Source: Clostridiaceae bacterium UBA6085 (GTDB lineage: Bacteria; Bacillota; Clostridia; Clostridiales; Clostridiaceae). Taken from it: a stretch of 32,371 nucleotides of DNA. The stretch is from positions 1 to 32,371 of the forward strand of contig DIXH01000054.1 of the NCBI GenBank assembly GCA_002428605.1, read 5' to 3'. Below the pieces are notes generated by a model, which was given only the letters and a program-made list of their open reading frames with translations, was not told where the DNA came from and ran no database searches. The first letter of the stretch is position 1; each line of letters starts with the position of its first letter. Below, piece after piece: positions 15,778 through 23,647 of this stretch. The translations under genes and the position numbers were made by a program.

Positions 15778-15807
15778 TTGCAATGAGCTAACCTTGCGTG
15801 GTAGAAT
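15778..15807 (+). promoter_or_regulatory. panE promoter
   Basis: TTGCAA at 15778-15783, an 18-bp spacer, and TAGAAT at 15802-15807 preceded by TGG, an extended -10. The palindrome at 15803-15821 overlaps the -10 and the expected start site. Confidence 0.6.
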
Positions 15808-15821
15808 ATTTCTAATATTCT
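15803..15821. promoter_or_regulatory. Candidate operator on the panE promoter
   Basis: Perfect palindrome AGAATATT-TCT-AATATTCT, placed over the -10 and start region, where a repressor would act. The binding factor is unknown. The short 3-nt centre makes it more like a DNA site than an RNA hairpin. Confidence 0.5.
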
Positions 15822-15846
15822 CTTATATATAGACAGGAGGGCGGAT

Positions 15847-16764
15847 ATGGAAATAAGGAAGGTATCGCTTGTCGGGCTTGGAGCGCTTGGTGTAATGTTC
15901 GGTAACCAGCTGAACAAGACAATGGAGAAAGGAAGCTTCAAGGTAGTTGCAGACAGGGAAAGGATAAAAAGGTATGAAGAGCAGGGTATCTACAGCAACG
16001 GAGAGAAGTGCAGCTTCGAGTACCTGTCATCTGACGAGGATGAAGGACCTTGCGACCTTGCGATATTTGCAGTTAAGTACAACGGTCTTAAGGATGCGAT
16101 AAGGTCCATGAAGCATCAGATTGGTGAAAATACGATAATAATCTCAACTCTAAATGGGATAAAGAGCGAAGAGGTACTTGGAGAAGCTTTTGGACCTGAG
16201 AAGGTAGTGTATTGTGTCGCACAGGGCATGGATGCGGTGAAAGAAGGTAACCAGCTCACATATAAGAACATGGGAATGCTCGTAATTGGCGAGAAGAAGA
16301 TGGAAGAACCTACTGAAAGGATCCTGGCTCTCCATGGATTCCTGAACAGCCATGGTGTGAAGTGCGAGATCGAGAATGACATGTACAGGAAGATGTGGAG
16401 CAAATTCATGCTTAACGTGGGAGTCAACCAGGTGGTATCCCTATATGGAGGAACCTATGGGGAGATACATAAGGAGGGTCCTTCCAGAGAGATGATGAAG
16501 TCAGCCATGAGAGAGGTCATAACACTTTCAGAGAAGGAAGGAGTCAACCTTACTGAGTCTGACCTCGAGTACTGGATGGGGATCCTAAGTACCCTTAGCC
16601 CTGACGGAAAGCCGTCCATGAGGCAGGATGTGGAGGCAAGGAGAGCGAGTGAGCTTGAACTGTTTGCAGGCACTGTCCTTGAAATCGGAAGAAAGCATGG
16701 TATAGACACTCCTGTAAACCAGGAGATATTTGACAGGATAACTGAAATGGAAAAGAAATACTGA
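15847..16764 (+). CDS. panE: 2-dehydropantoate 2-reductase family protein
   Basis: NADPH-dependent reductase of the ApbA/PanE family; in pantothenate and CoA synthesis it reduces ketopantoate to pantoate. The 305 residues carry the Rossmann motif GLGALG near the N-terminus and an adenosine-phosphate site (ADRER). Lys186 in MWSKFMLNVGVNQ matches the catalytic Lys region. PSMRQDVEARRASELELFAGTV is the C-terminal signature with the substrate-binding Ser and Glu. GGAGG at 15836-15840 is 6 nt before the ATG. It stands alone, with no panB or panC nearby, so another 2-keto acid substrate is possible. Confidence 0.85.
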   Translation: MEIRKVSLVGLGALGVMFGNQLNKTMEKGSFKVVADRERIKRYEEQGIYSNGEKCSFEYLSSDEDEGPCDLAIFAVKYNGLKDAIRSMKHQIGENTIIISTLNGIKSEEVLGEAFGPEKVVYCVAQGMDAVKEGNQLTYKNMGMLVIGEKKMEEPTERILALHGFLNSHGVKCEIENDMYRKMWSKFMLNVGVNQVVSLYGGTYGEIHKEGPSREMMKSAMREVITLSEKEGVNLTESDLEYWMGILSTLSPDGKPSMRQDVEARRASELELFAGTVLEIGRKHGIDTPVNQEIFDRITEMEKKY

Positions 16765-16770
16765 TGGAAG

Positions 16771-16794
16771 GGGACTGCTAAATGCAGTCCCTTT
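16771..16794. terminator. Stem-loop between panE and the MFS gene
   Basis: GGGACTGC (16771-16778) and GCAGTCCC (16784-16791) with a 5-nt loop, followed by TTT. It lies between convergent genes. The short T-run makes it a weak to moderate terminator for panE. Confidence 0.65.
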
Positions 16795-16795
16795 A

Positions 16796-17995
16796 TCACG
16801 CGATGGATTCTACTTCCCTGAATTTTGTGGTGAGCACTAGAAGGAGTACCAGCGAAACGAGCACGAATGAGGAAATGGCAATGACTATGCCGATCCAGCC
16901 GAAGCTCTGGTAGAAGATCCCTGAGACTGTCCCTCCGACGCTTGCACCGGCGTAATAGAAGAAAAGGTACAGTGAGCTTGCCTGGGCCTTGCTTGATTTG
17001 GCAATGCCTGCCACCCAGGCACTGTTTATCGGATGGCACCCGAAAAATCCGAAGGTGAACAATGCTACGCCCAGAATAGTAAGCAGGAGGATCCCTGACA
17101 GGGTCATGGCAATTCCTATGATCATAATGAGCATCGAAGGTATTATGATATGTGACCTCCTGTGCTTTGCCGACAGGCTGCTTAGGAAGGTCGAACTGAA
17201 GGTACCTGTAAGGTAGATTAGGAATACGAAGCTCACAAGCCTTTTGTCCAGAAGGTATGGCGGGGAAATAAGCTCGAAGCCGATATAGTTGTATATGGAG
17301 ACGAAGCTTCCCATCATAAGGAAGGACATTCCATATATCAAAAGCAGCCTTGGATTTGTAATATGTCCGATGAGAGAGCCTGTAAGGCTCCTGACATCCA
17401 TGCGTTTGGCGGTAAAATTCTTCGATTCAGGGAGGAAAATAACAAATCCTATACTGTTGATCACTCCGATGACTCCTATGAATATGAGGGCGGACCTCCA
17501 TGTGAATATGTTCGCAAGAAGCCCGATTATGAGCCTTCCGGACATTCCGCCTATTGTATTCCCGCTGATATACAGTCCCATGGCGAAGGGGATATCCTTC
17601 CTGTCGAACTCCTCGCTTATGTAGGCCATTGCAATGGCCGGAAGCCCTGCAAGGGCTATTCCCTGCAAAACCCTTATGACAAGCAGCATATCAAAGGTCG
17701 TGGAAAAGCCTGAGAGGATTGCCAGTATTGATGATGCTACAGCTGAAATTGACATTATCACCTTTCTGCCATAGACCTCCGATATGGATCCGGCAATGAG
17801 AAGGCAGAAGGCAAGGGTCAGCGTGGTAACAGACTGTGACAGGCTGGCTGAAGCAGGAAGAAGACTGAATTCCGAAGCCAGGTTCGGAAGTATTGGCTGC
17901 GTGCTGTTCATGATGGCGAAGGTATTGAAAGCGCCAAGGAAAAGCGCTATATTTGCATTTCTGAATCTTTTTCGGTAGCTCTTGTCATGTTCCAT
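16796..17995 (-). CDS. MFS transporter, drug/sugar efflux type
   Basis: A 12-span major facilitator of 399 residues from the ATG chosen here. GSISEVYGRKVIM is the loop 2-3 motif A, and RVLQGIALAGLPAIAMAYISEEF is the span 4-5 region seen in the YnfM/arabinose-efflux-like branch. Substrates in that branch are varied, so none is assigned. On the minus strand CGGTGAT lies just before ATG 17995; a GTG three codons upstream (18004) is possible but overlaps that ribosome site. It is a single gene with its own promoter (18052-18080), convergent with panE. Confidence 0.85.
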   Translation of the reverse strand: MEHDKSYRKRFRNANIALFLGAFNTFAIMNSTQPILPNLASEFSLLPASASLSQSVTTLTLAFCLLIAGSISEVYGRKVIMSISAVASSILAILSGFSTTFDMLLVIRVLQGIALAGLPAIAMAYISEEFDRKDIPFAMGLYISGNTIGGMSGRLIIGLLANIFTWRSALIFIGVIGVINSIGFVIFLPESKNFTAKRMDVRSLTGSLIGHITNPRLLLIYGMSFLMMGSFVSIYNYIGFELISPPYLLDKRLVSFVFLIYLTGTFSSTFLSSLSAKHRRSHIIIPSMLIMIIGIAMTLSGILLLTILGVALFTFGFFGCHPINSAWVAGIAKSSKAQASSLYLFFYYAGASVGGTVSGIFYQSFGWIGIVIAISSFVLVSLVLLLVLTTKFREVESIA

Positions 17996-18051
17996 ATGAA
18001 TCACCGTTGATCATTTGAATCTCCAATCTCAGAAGTAACACCGACATATCA

Positions 18052-18080
18052 ATTATACGATACATTCCGTGATATCTTAA
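18052..18080 (-). promoter_or_regulatory. Promoter of the MFS gene
   Basis: On the minus strand, TTAAGA (complement of 18075-18080), a 17-bp spacer, then a perfect TATAAT (complement of 18052-18057), about 55 bases before the start codon. Confidence 0.65.
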
Positions 18081-18121
18081 GTATTGTTATTGTTTTGACG
18101 AAGAGTTTAGGCCATGAAAAG

Positions 18122-18162
18122 AGAGACCGTACCATAGCCTTTGTTGCCATGGTACGGTCTCT
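18122..18162 (-). terminator. Terminator of the ABC-2 exporter operon
   Basis: Perfect 14-bp arms AGAGACCGTACCAT (18122-18135) and ATGGTACGGTCTCT (18149-18162) around a 13-nt loop, just after the stop of the last gene. On the minus strand a CTTTTC tract follows. Confidence 0.8.
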
Positions 18163-18172
18163 TTAAAAATCG

Positions 18173-19342
18173 CTATGCTGCAAGACCCTTTCTTCTGCCA
18201 AGGAGGATGGAGACGATGAATGCTGCCACACCGAATGCGGCTACCACTGCCATTGAAGTATAGACCTCGCCGGTGTACTGCAATCCGAATTTCGACAGTG
18301 AGCCAATTTCAGTGTTCGCCTTTACATACCAGTAGGTAGGTAAAAATCTGGCAAACTGAAGCACTGCAGGCCCAAGGAAGGCCTGCGGCACGAAAACTCC
18401 GCCAAGGAAGCAGGATCCCATGGTTACGATGTTGTTCACAGCAGATATGGCATTCCTTCCTGAGATAAGGTTTGCTATAAGGAAGCTTATTCCGGTGCTT
18501 GTCAGTGCGAAAACGAATGAATTCAGCATGAAAAGAAGGAAATTTATGTTCAGGTTATTCTTAAGGTTCATAAGAAAGCATGCTGCAACCATTATGTTCC
18601 AGGTGGCAATTGTAAAGACAGCCATGGCTGCAAACATCTGTGATGTCATCCTATCCCTTGGGAGTGGTGATGAAAGGTTGCGCTTCTGGATATCCTTATC
18701 CTTAAGCACTATCATCACTGAGCTTATTCCAAGGATAAGCACTGAAAGCAGTGAGTAAGCAAGATAATTGAAGAAGAATACTGAGAAGTTGCCTTCTGTC
18801 GCCGAACCATCAGGTATAGATATAGAGGCTTCAGCCGTTATTGAAAGGTCTTTAGCCACTTCTGATGCTATTGCCCCGGCATCGGCATCCTGGAGTGAAT
18901 CAACATACAACCTTGTGGTATTGAGATAATTATTTACAGCCATGTCGAGGTATACTGCAGGTATCGTACCGGGTACCACTGTTGTCTGAAGCTTCAGGTC
19001 TCCGCCAGATAAGAGATCGGCGGTAAAGCCCTCCGGGATGCGCAGCACGTAGTAGATCCTCCTGAAGAAAAGGGCGTCTTTGACGGAATCCTCTGAGCCG
19101 TCAAGCTCAACGAAATTTGCGACCTTTGAAAGCTCCTCCTTCAAACCTCTTGTGAGTGGAGTATCCTCTTCCGAAATGAATGCCATGTTTGTTTTGGTTT
19201 TGGTGAATACTGATATCGTATCATCCCTCTTTGTGCTTGCCGAAGCAATCATCATTGATACGGCAAGGAAGATTACAACATACATTATCATGAGGGGAAG
19301 GTTCTTCTTTATGATCTTGAGGCAGAGCTTAAATACTTGCAT
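18173..19342 (-). CDS. ABC-2 type permease, second subunit
   Basis: A 389-residue exporter permease with one N-terminal span (about 13-31), a long extracytoplasmic domain (about 35-195), then five or six spans to residue 380, ending in a basic tail. This is the ABC2_membrane_3 architecture. It forms the third gene of an ATPase-permease-permease operon and overlaps the preceding permease by 14 bases. GGAGG lies 7 nt before the ATG, inside the end of the upstream gene. The substrate is not evident; relatives export drugs, peptides or lipids. Confidence 0.85.
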   Translation of the reverse strand: MQVFKLCLKIIKKNLPLMIMYVVIFLAVSMMIASASTKRDDTISVFTKTKTNMAFISEEDTPLTRGLKEELSKVANFVELDGSEDSVKDALFFRRIYYVLRIPEGFTADLLSGGDLKLQTTVVPGTIPAVYLDMAVNNYLNTTRLYVDSLQDADAGAIASEVAKDLSITAEASISIPDGSATEGNFSVFFFNYLAYSLLSVLILGISSVMIVLKDKDIQKRNLSSPLPRDRMTSQMFAAMAVFTIATWNIMVAACFLMNLKNNLNINFLLFMLNSFVFALTSTGISFLIANLISGRNAISAVNNIVTMGSCFLGGVFVPQAFLGPAVLQFARFLPTYWYVKANTEIGSLSKFGLQYTGEVYTSMAVVAAFGVAAFIVSILLGRRKGLAA

Positions 19343-20465
19343 ACTTTCGCCTCCTCACAACGAGATATGTTCCGATAGAGAAAACTGCGGCAAAGATTGC
19401 AAGGATCCCCATATTTGTGGCATATCTTGTGTACGTGCTGTAGTAGTAGAGGCTGTAGAAAGCGTCCGTAAGCAGGTTTACCGGATTAAGGTATGAAAGT
19501 ATTGGGACATTCTGCTGCACGACATATTTCATATCCTCATACATCATCCCGGCAAGGAATGATCCTACCATGGATATGGTGATGATGACACCTATTTTAA
19601 CGCCCTCATCCTTCTTGACCAGGGAGCTGACGAATGCGCCAAAAGTCACTCCCGTGAATGAACCGGCAAGTGCCGTCAGTATGACCAGAAGAGTATCATC
19701 TCCGAATTCAACTCCAATTACCTTTGAAAGGAAGAGAAGAAGCAGAAGTATTTCTGCGCTGCTGAGTGTTATGGATGCAAGGAGGCTTGATATGAATGAC
19801 TTCAGCTTGTGGACAGGGGATACTGATACCCTTGCAGCAAGTGGTGAAAGGTTGGCCTGGATATCCATGATCTCCCTGTTGCCGAAGAACGCTCCATACA
19901 TGCAGGCCATTGCTATCAGTGAATAGAAGTAATTAAGGATATTGTCAGGCTTTCCACCTCCCGGAGCCACCTCCTCTGTATATTCAAGCCTGTTTTCAAG
20001 GCTTGACAGAAGCCTTGAAAGTGAAGTCGGATCCTTTGAGAGGATGGTCGCAGCCGCTGATGCAGTCTGCCCGTAGCTGTCCAGGAATATCTTTGCCATG
20101 GAAGCTCCAAGACCAGTATCAGAGGCTACCAGCTTCGGCGATTTACCTGCCAGTATGTAGCCGCTTATTTCATTTGTGAGAAGCAATTCTTCAGCTTCAG
20201 CAAGAGATACCTCTTTTAGCTCGAACAGCCTTTCATCACCGGTGGAGACACTTCTCAGTGCATCCCTGAACGCCATATCGGCCTCATAAGCTGGATCCTC
20301 AACAACGGCAATGTCGACTGGCTCAAATGTCTCATGCTCGTTCAGGTTGGAAAAGGCTATGTTGAAGAGCAGGGCAAGAACCATGGGAAACAGGAGGGAC
20401 CAGAATATCATTTCCTTATCCCTCAGGAGGCATTTCAGTCTTGTTGTATAAATATGGATAAACAT
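19329..20465 (-). CDS. ABC-2 type permease, first subunit
   Basis: A 378-residue permease with one N-terminal span (about 20-40), an extracytoplasmic domain to about residue 180, then about six spans. FFGNREIMDIQANLSPLAARVSVSPVHKLKSF is the usual coupling region before the membrane core. It pairs with the second permease, with which it shares layout but little sequence, so the exporter is probably a heterodimer. GGAGG sits 6 nt before ATG 20465; a TTG one codon earlier is unlikely. The gene begins 11 bases after the ATPase stop. Confidence 0.85.
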   Translation of the reverse strand: MFIHIYTTRLKCLLRDKEMIFWSLLFPMVLALLFNIAFSNLNEHETFEPVDIAVVEDPAYEADMAFRDALRSVSTGDERLFELKEVSLAEAEELLLTNEISGYILAGKSPKLVASDTGLGASMAKIFLDSYGQTASAAATILSKDPTSLSRLLSSLENRLEYTEEVAPGGGKPDNILNYFYSLIAMACMYGAFFGNREIMDIQANLSPLAARVSVSPVHKLKSFISSLLASITLSSAEILLLLLFLSKVIGVEFGDDTLLVILTALAGSFTGVTFGAFVSSLVKKDEGVKIGVIITISMVGSFLAGMMYEDMKYVVQQNVPILSYLNPVNLLTDAFYSLYYYSTYTRYATNMGILAIFAAVFSIGTYLVVRRRKYASI

Positions 20466-20476
20466 CAAAATCCTCC

Positions 20477-21409
20477 TCAGTCTCTGAGCTCCTTGCCGGT
20501 GATTTCAAGAAATACGTCGTTTAGCGTCGGCAGTTCTGTTCGTATCTTCGAATAAGGCGCACCTGTCCTCTTGAGGATCTCAAGTACCTCCTCAAGGCTG
20601 CTCATGCCCTTTTCAGAGATCACTGTAAGGGCACCGTCCGAATATGCGACTGAGGCTGCTCCGTCTATTCTTCTGAATTCTTCCATGACAGTATCTGAAG
20701 GTTCAGCCGTATCAACTATTACCTTTTCACCTATGGACACCATTTCCTTCAGTTCGTCCTTGGTTCCTGTAGCAATAGCCTTTCCCTTGTCAATTATCAT
20801 GATCCTTGTGCAGATCTGCTCTACCTCTTCCATATAGTGGGAGGTATAGACTACAGTTGCACCGTTTCTATTAAGCTCTACGATGCCTTCAAGTATCTTG
20901 TTCCTGCTTTGCGGGTCTACAGCTACAGTAGGCTCGTCTAGGATTATGAGCTTAGGCTTATGTGCTATCCCGCAGGCGATGTTCAGTCGCCTTAATAGTC
21001 CTCCTGACAGCTTCTTGGGCCGAAATTTCCTGAAATCCCCCAAGCCTGTGAATTCGATCGCCTCATCAACCAGTTTTTTCCTTAGTGCCTTATCAGTCAC
21101 GTAAAGTCCGCAGAAATAGTCTATGTTCTCATATACAGTGAGCTCCTGGAATACCGCTACGTTCTGCATCACGATACCAATGTTCCTCTTGGCCTCGTAG
21201 TTTTCAGGCGTCATCGGTGTACCGAAAACATCGATCGTCCCTTCATCATATTCGAGAAGTGACAGTATGCAGTTGATTGCGGTTGTCTTTCCTGACCCAT
21301 TGGGACCAAGCAGGCCGAATACCTCTCCTTCATGGACTCCAATATCCAGATGGTCAAGCGCGGTAAGTGTCCCATAGCGTTTAACAAGATTTTTCGCGTC
21401 GATTACCAT
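20477..21409 (-). CDS. ABC exporter ATPase
   Basis: A 311-residue nucleotide-binding subunit. Walker A is GPNGSGKTT, the Q-loop is VMQNVAV, the signature is LSGG (followed by LLRRL rather than the common QQQR), Walker B is LIILDEPTVAVDP, and the switch is TSHYMEE. The roughly 90-residue C-terminal extension is typical of drug and antibiotic exporter ATPases. It energises the two permeases downstream. ATG 21409 follows an AGGGGG ribosome site; a TTG start 12 codons earlier lies before that site and was rejected. Confidence 0.9.
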   Translation of the reverse strand: MVIDAKNLVKRYGTLTALDHLDIGVHEGEVFGLLGPNGSGKTTAINCILSLLEYDEGTIDVFGTPMTPENYEAKRNIGIVMQNVAVFQELTVYENIDYFCGLYVTDKALRKKLVDEAIEFTGLGDFRKFRPKKLSGGLLRRLNIACGIAHKPKLIILDEPTVAVDPQSRNKILEGIVELNRNGATVVYTSHYMEEVEQICTRIMIIDKGKAIATGTKDELKEMVSIGEKVIVDTAEPSDTVMEEFRRIDGAASVAYSDGALTVISEKGMSSLEEVLEILKRTGAPYSKIRTELPTLNDVFLEITGKELRD

Positions 21410-21444
21410 TAAAAAGATCCCCCTCTGTGTTTCAGGTACAGTCA

Positions 21445-21472
21445 ATTATATTGTAAATCATATATATGGAAA
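21445..21472 (-). promoter_or_regulatory. Promoter of the ABC-2 exporter operon
   Basis: On the minus strand, TTTCCA (complement of 21467-21472), a 16-bp spacer, and TATAAT (complement of 21445-21450). The divergent region also holds an inverted repeat, TGTTAA-N7-TTAACA, near 21508-21526. Confidence 0.5.
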
Positions 21473-21597
21473 ATATAGCGTCAGATGATTCAGAAAACGC
21501 TTTTTCCTGTTAAATATTAGTTAACAAATTAATAGCAGTTATCCTTTAAATTACATCACTTACTTCTATGATACTGGGAAAAATCTGAAGCTAGCTG

Positions 21598-21603
21598 TAT
21601 AAT
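21598..21603 (+). promoter_or_regulatory. -10 element for the DMT permease gene
   Basis: Perfect TATAAT, 30 bases before the GTG start. The -35 is poor (TGGGAA-like), so an activator or a weak promoter is possible. Confidence 0.45.
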
Positions 21604-21633
21604 AATCAGGTATCCAAAAAAGGGGAGATTCAA

Positions 21634-22473
21634 GTGAACGAAAGAAAGAAAGCGATACTCCAGCTTCTGACAGCAGCAGTGCTCTGGAGCACCGGAGGAA
21701 TACTTATAAAGCTGGTGGATTGGAATCCTGTGGCGATAGCAGGCTCAAGGAGCCTCATTGCGGGCTTCCTCATCCTATTCTATGTGAAGAAACCGAAGAT
21801 AACCCTCTCAAGACCTCAGCTGGCAGGAGCTGCTGCATATGCCTGCACAGTCATAATGTTCGTCATTGCAAACAAGATGACTACATCCGCCAATGCGATC
21901 CTTCTCCAGTACACGGCTCCTGCCTTCGTTGCAGGGCTTTCGGTATGGTTATTGAAGGAAAAGGTGCGCTGGTTCGACGTAGTATCAATAATCATCGTGC
22001 TCGGAGGAATGGTCCTGTTCTTCACTGATTCGGCTGGACAGGGCAACATGGCAGGAAACATCGTAGCCATATTCTCAGGGTTCTTCCTTGCCTGCGTAAC
22101 AATTGCATTAAGGTTCCAGAAGGACGGGTCGCCTGTAGAGACAATGCTTCTTGGAAACTTCGCAACATTCCTTGTATCGATACCCTTCATGTTGGGCGGG
22201 CTTCCGGACCTTAGGAGCCTCATAGGAATTGTGCTTCTGGGTACCATACAGCTCGGCGTATCATACATTCTTTACGCACTTGCCATAAGGCACCTGAAGG
22301 CCCTTGAAGCCATACTCATAACTGTTATCGAGCCTCTTCTCAATCCACTCTGGGTATTCATATTCGATGGTGAGGTTCCGACACTGTTTTCGCTTGCAGG
22401 TGGATTAGTGGTTCTGTCAGCTGTGGTATGGAGAAACATAGTATCGGTCAGGGCAGCGAACGCAGTGCGATAA
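21634..22473 (+). CDS. EamA/DMT-family permease
   Basis: A 279-residue protein with two EamA repeats of about five spans each. LLTAAVLWSTGGILIKLVDWNPVAIAGSRSLIAG opens the first, with the small-residue pattern typical of drug/metabolite transporters. LLGTIQLGVSYILYALAIRHLKALEAILITVIEPLLNPLWVFIFDGE closes the second. Substrates of the family range from amino acids to drugs and cannot be read here. The start is GTG 21634, with AGGGGAG 6 nt before it. It is a single gene, divergent from the ABC-2 exporter operon. Confidence 0.88.
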   Translation: MNERKKAILQLLTAAVLWSTGGILIKLVDWNPVAIAGSRSLIAGFLILFYVKKPKITLSRPQLAGAAAYACTVIMFVIANKMTTSANAILLQYTAPAFVAGLSVWLLKEKVRWFDVVSIIIVLGGMVLFFTDSAGQGNMAGNIVAIFSGFFLACVTIALRFQKDGSPVETMLLGNFATFLVSIPFMLGGLPDLRSLIGIVLLGTIQLGVSYILYALAIRHLKALEAILITVIEPLLNPLWVFIFDGEVPTLFSLAGGLVVLSAVVWRNIVSVRAANAVR

Positions 22474-22506
22474 GGTTTAGAATCTGAAGGTAGACTGATA
22501 AATAGC

Positions 22507-22535
22507 AAGAGCATGATCATGTAAATCATGTTCTT
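22507..22535 (+). terminator. Terminator of the DMT permease gene
   Basis: AAGAGCATGAT (22507-22517) pairs with ATCATGTTCTT (22525-22535), with one G-U pair and a 7-nt loop. TCTATTT follows. A moderate intrinsic terminator 33 bases after the stop. Confidence 0.6.
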
Positions 22536-22565
22536 TCTATTTGAGAATTATTACTTCCTGAATAG

Positions 22566-22613
22566 TACCTGGTTAATGACCTGATTTTTGACCTGATCAT
22601 TGACCTGATTGAT
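22566..22613. repeat. 12-bp tandem direct repeat, about four units
   Basis: Three units begin GACCTGAT at 22578, 22590 and 22602 with variable last four bases (TTTT, CATT, TGAT). A decayed fourth unit, TACCTGGTTAAT, lies at 22566. The block lies between two stem-loops in a convergent intergenic region. No function is evident. Confidence 0.75.
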
Positions 22614-22624
22614 ATGAAAGAAGT

Positions 22625-22653
22625 GCAGCCAATCCGCTTTTTTGATTGGCTGC
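22625..22653. terminator. Stem-loop terminator at the end of the nucleoside ABC operon
   Basis: Perfect 10-bp arms GCAGCCAATC (22625-22634) and GATTGGCTGC (22644-22653), which can extend through AAGAAG/CTTCTT with a mismatch. It lies 28 bases after the end of the minus-strand operon. Confidence 0.7.
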
Positions 22654-22681
22654 TCTTCTTCCATTGATATTATTCAGTTTA

Positions 22682-23647
22682 TTATCTAAGCGATTTGTCG
22701 TATGGTATTCCCTCTGCCATAGGGGCCCTTGATTTCTTCGAGGTGAAGGCGAGGACAACCATGGTAGCCACGTAAGGAAGCATCTTGTAGTAGGTCTGGT
22801 TGATTCCAAGGTTGTTAAGGAACGGTATAAGGGCTACTGAGTATGCCAGGGTCCTCAGGAATGCGAAGAACATGGCTGCAAATAGTATCCTTCCCGGTCT
22901 CCACTGCCCGAATATCATGACTGCCAGGGCGAGGAATCCAAATCCTGCGACTCCTGTATGTCCGTTGACATTGCCATCCATTACTCCGACCGAGTAGAAG
23001 AAGCCTCCTATCCCTGCAAGTATCCCTGATATGCTGACTCCGGCGTATCTCATGAAGTATACGTTGATTCCGACTGAATCGGCAGCCTGCGGATGCTCTC
23101 CGCATGCCCTCAGCCTCAGGCCGAACCTTGTCTTGTAGAAGATGACGGTCACAATGGCCATTAGTATGAAGCCAATGTATATGGTAAGGTAGGTCTTCTG
23201 GAAGAACAGCTGTCCTATTACCGGAATATCACCGAGGACAGGGACCTTCTGGATATAGAAGTTCATGTCTGTTGTGATTCCGTCGCTGTTGAAGAACATC
23301 TTGGCGAACAGGAGTATTGCTGCCGGTATGAGCATGTTAAGGGAAGTTCCTGTAATGGTCTGGTTTGCTTTCATGCTGACTGCGGCAAACGAGAGCAGGA
23401 GCGAGTATATCAGTCCTGAAACCGCAGCTACTACCATTCCAAGAAGGAGGATCGTCTGCGGGCTCATTCCGCTCTTTTGTACAGAAAAAACGAACAGTGC
23501 TCCAAAGAACGCTCCAAAGAGCATTATTCCTTCAAGGGCGATGTTGATGACACCGCTTCTTTCACTGTACATTCCTCCGAGAGCAACAAGAAGCAGTGGA
23601 ATTCCTACAGGAAGCATGTTCTGTACAAGATAGTATAGAGTATCCAC
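22682..23647 (-). CDS. nupQ: Nucleoside ABC transporter permease, second subunit
   Basis: A 321-residue inner-membrane permease of the BPD_transp_2 type. YSERSGVINIALEGIMLFGAFFGALF is the hallmark of nucleoside/BMP-system permeases, and RACGEHPQAADSVGINVYFMRYAGVSISG is the conserved cytosolic coupling segment. It pairs with the permease encoded directly upstream. The start is GTG 23647, with GGAGG 8 nt before it inside the end of the other permease gene. Last gene of the operon. Nucleoside specificity is inferred from the family (B. subtilis NupNOPQ). Confidence 0.87.
   Translation of the reverse strand: MDTLYYLVQNMLPVGIPLLLVALGGMYSERSGVINIALEGIMLFGAFFGALFVFSVQKSGMSPQTILLLGMVVAAVSGLIYSLLLSFAAVSMKANQTITGTSLNMLIPAAILLFAKMFFNSDGITTDMNFYIQKVPVLGDIPVIGQLFFQKTYLTIYIGFILMAIVTVIFYKTRFGLRLRACGEHPQAADSVGINVYFMRYAGVSISGILAGIGGFFYSVGVMDGNVNGHTGVAGFGFLALAVMIFGQWRPGRILFAAMFFAFLRTLAYSVALIPFLNNLGINQTYYKMLPYVATMVVLAFTSKKSRAPMAEGIPYDKSLR

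Noticed and set aside
21473..21516. AGCGT...ACGCTTTTT as an intrinsic terminator in the divergent promoter region
   Set aside because: Only a 5-bp stem with a long loop, and there is no transcript upstream for it to end.
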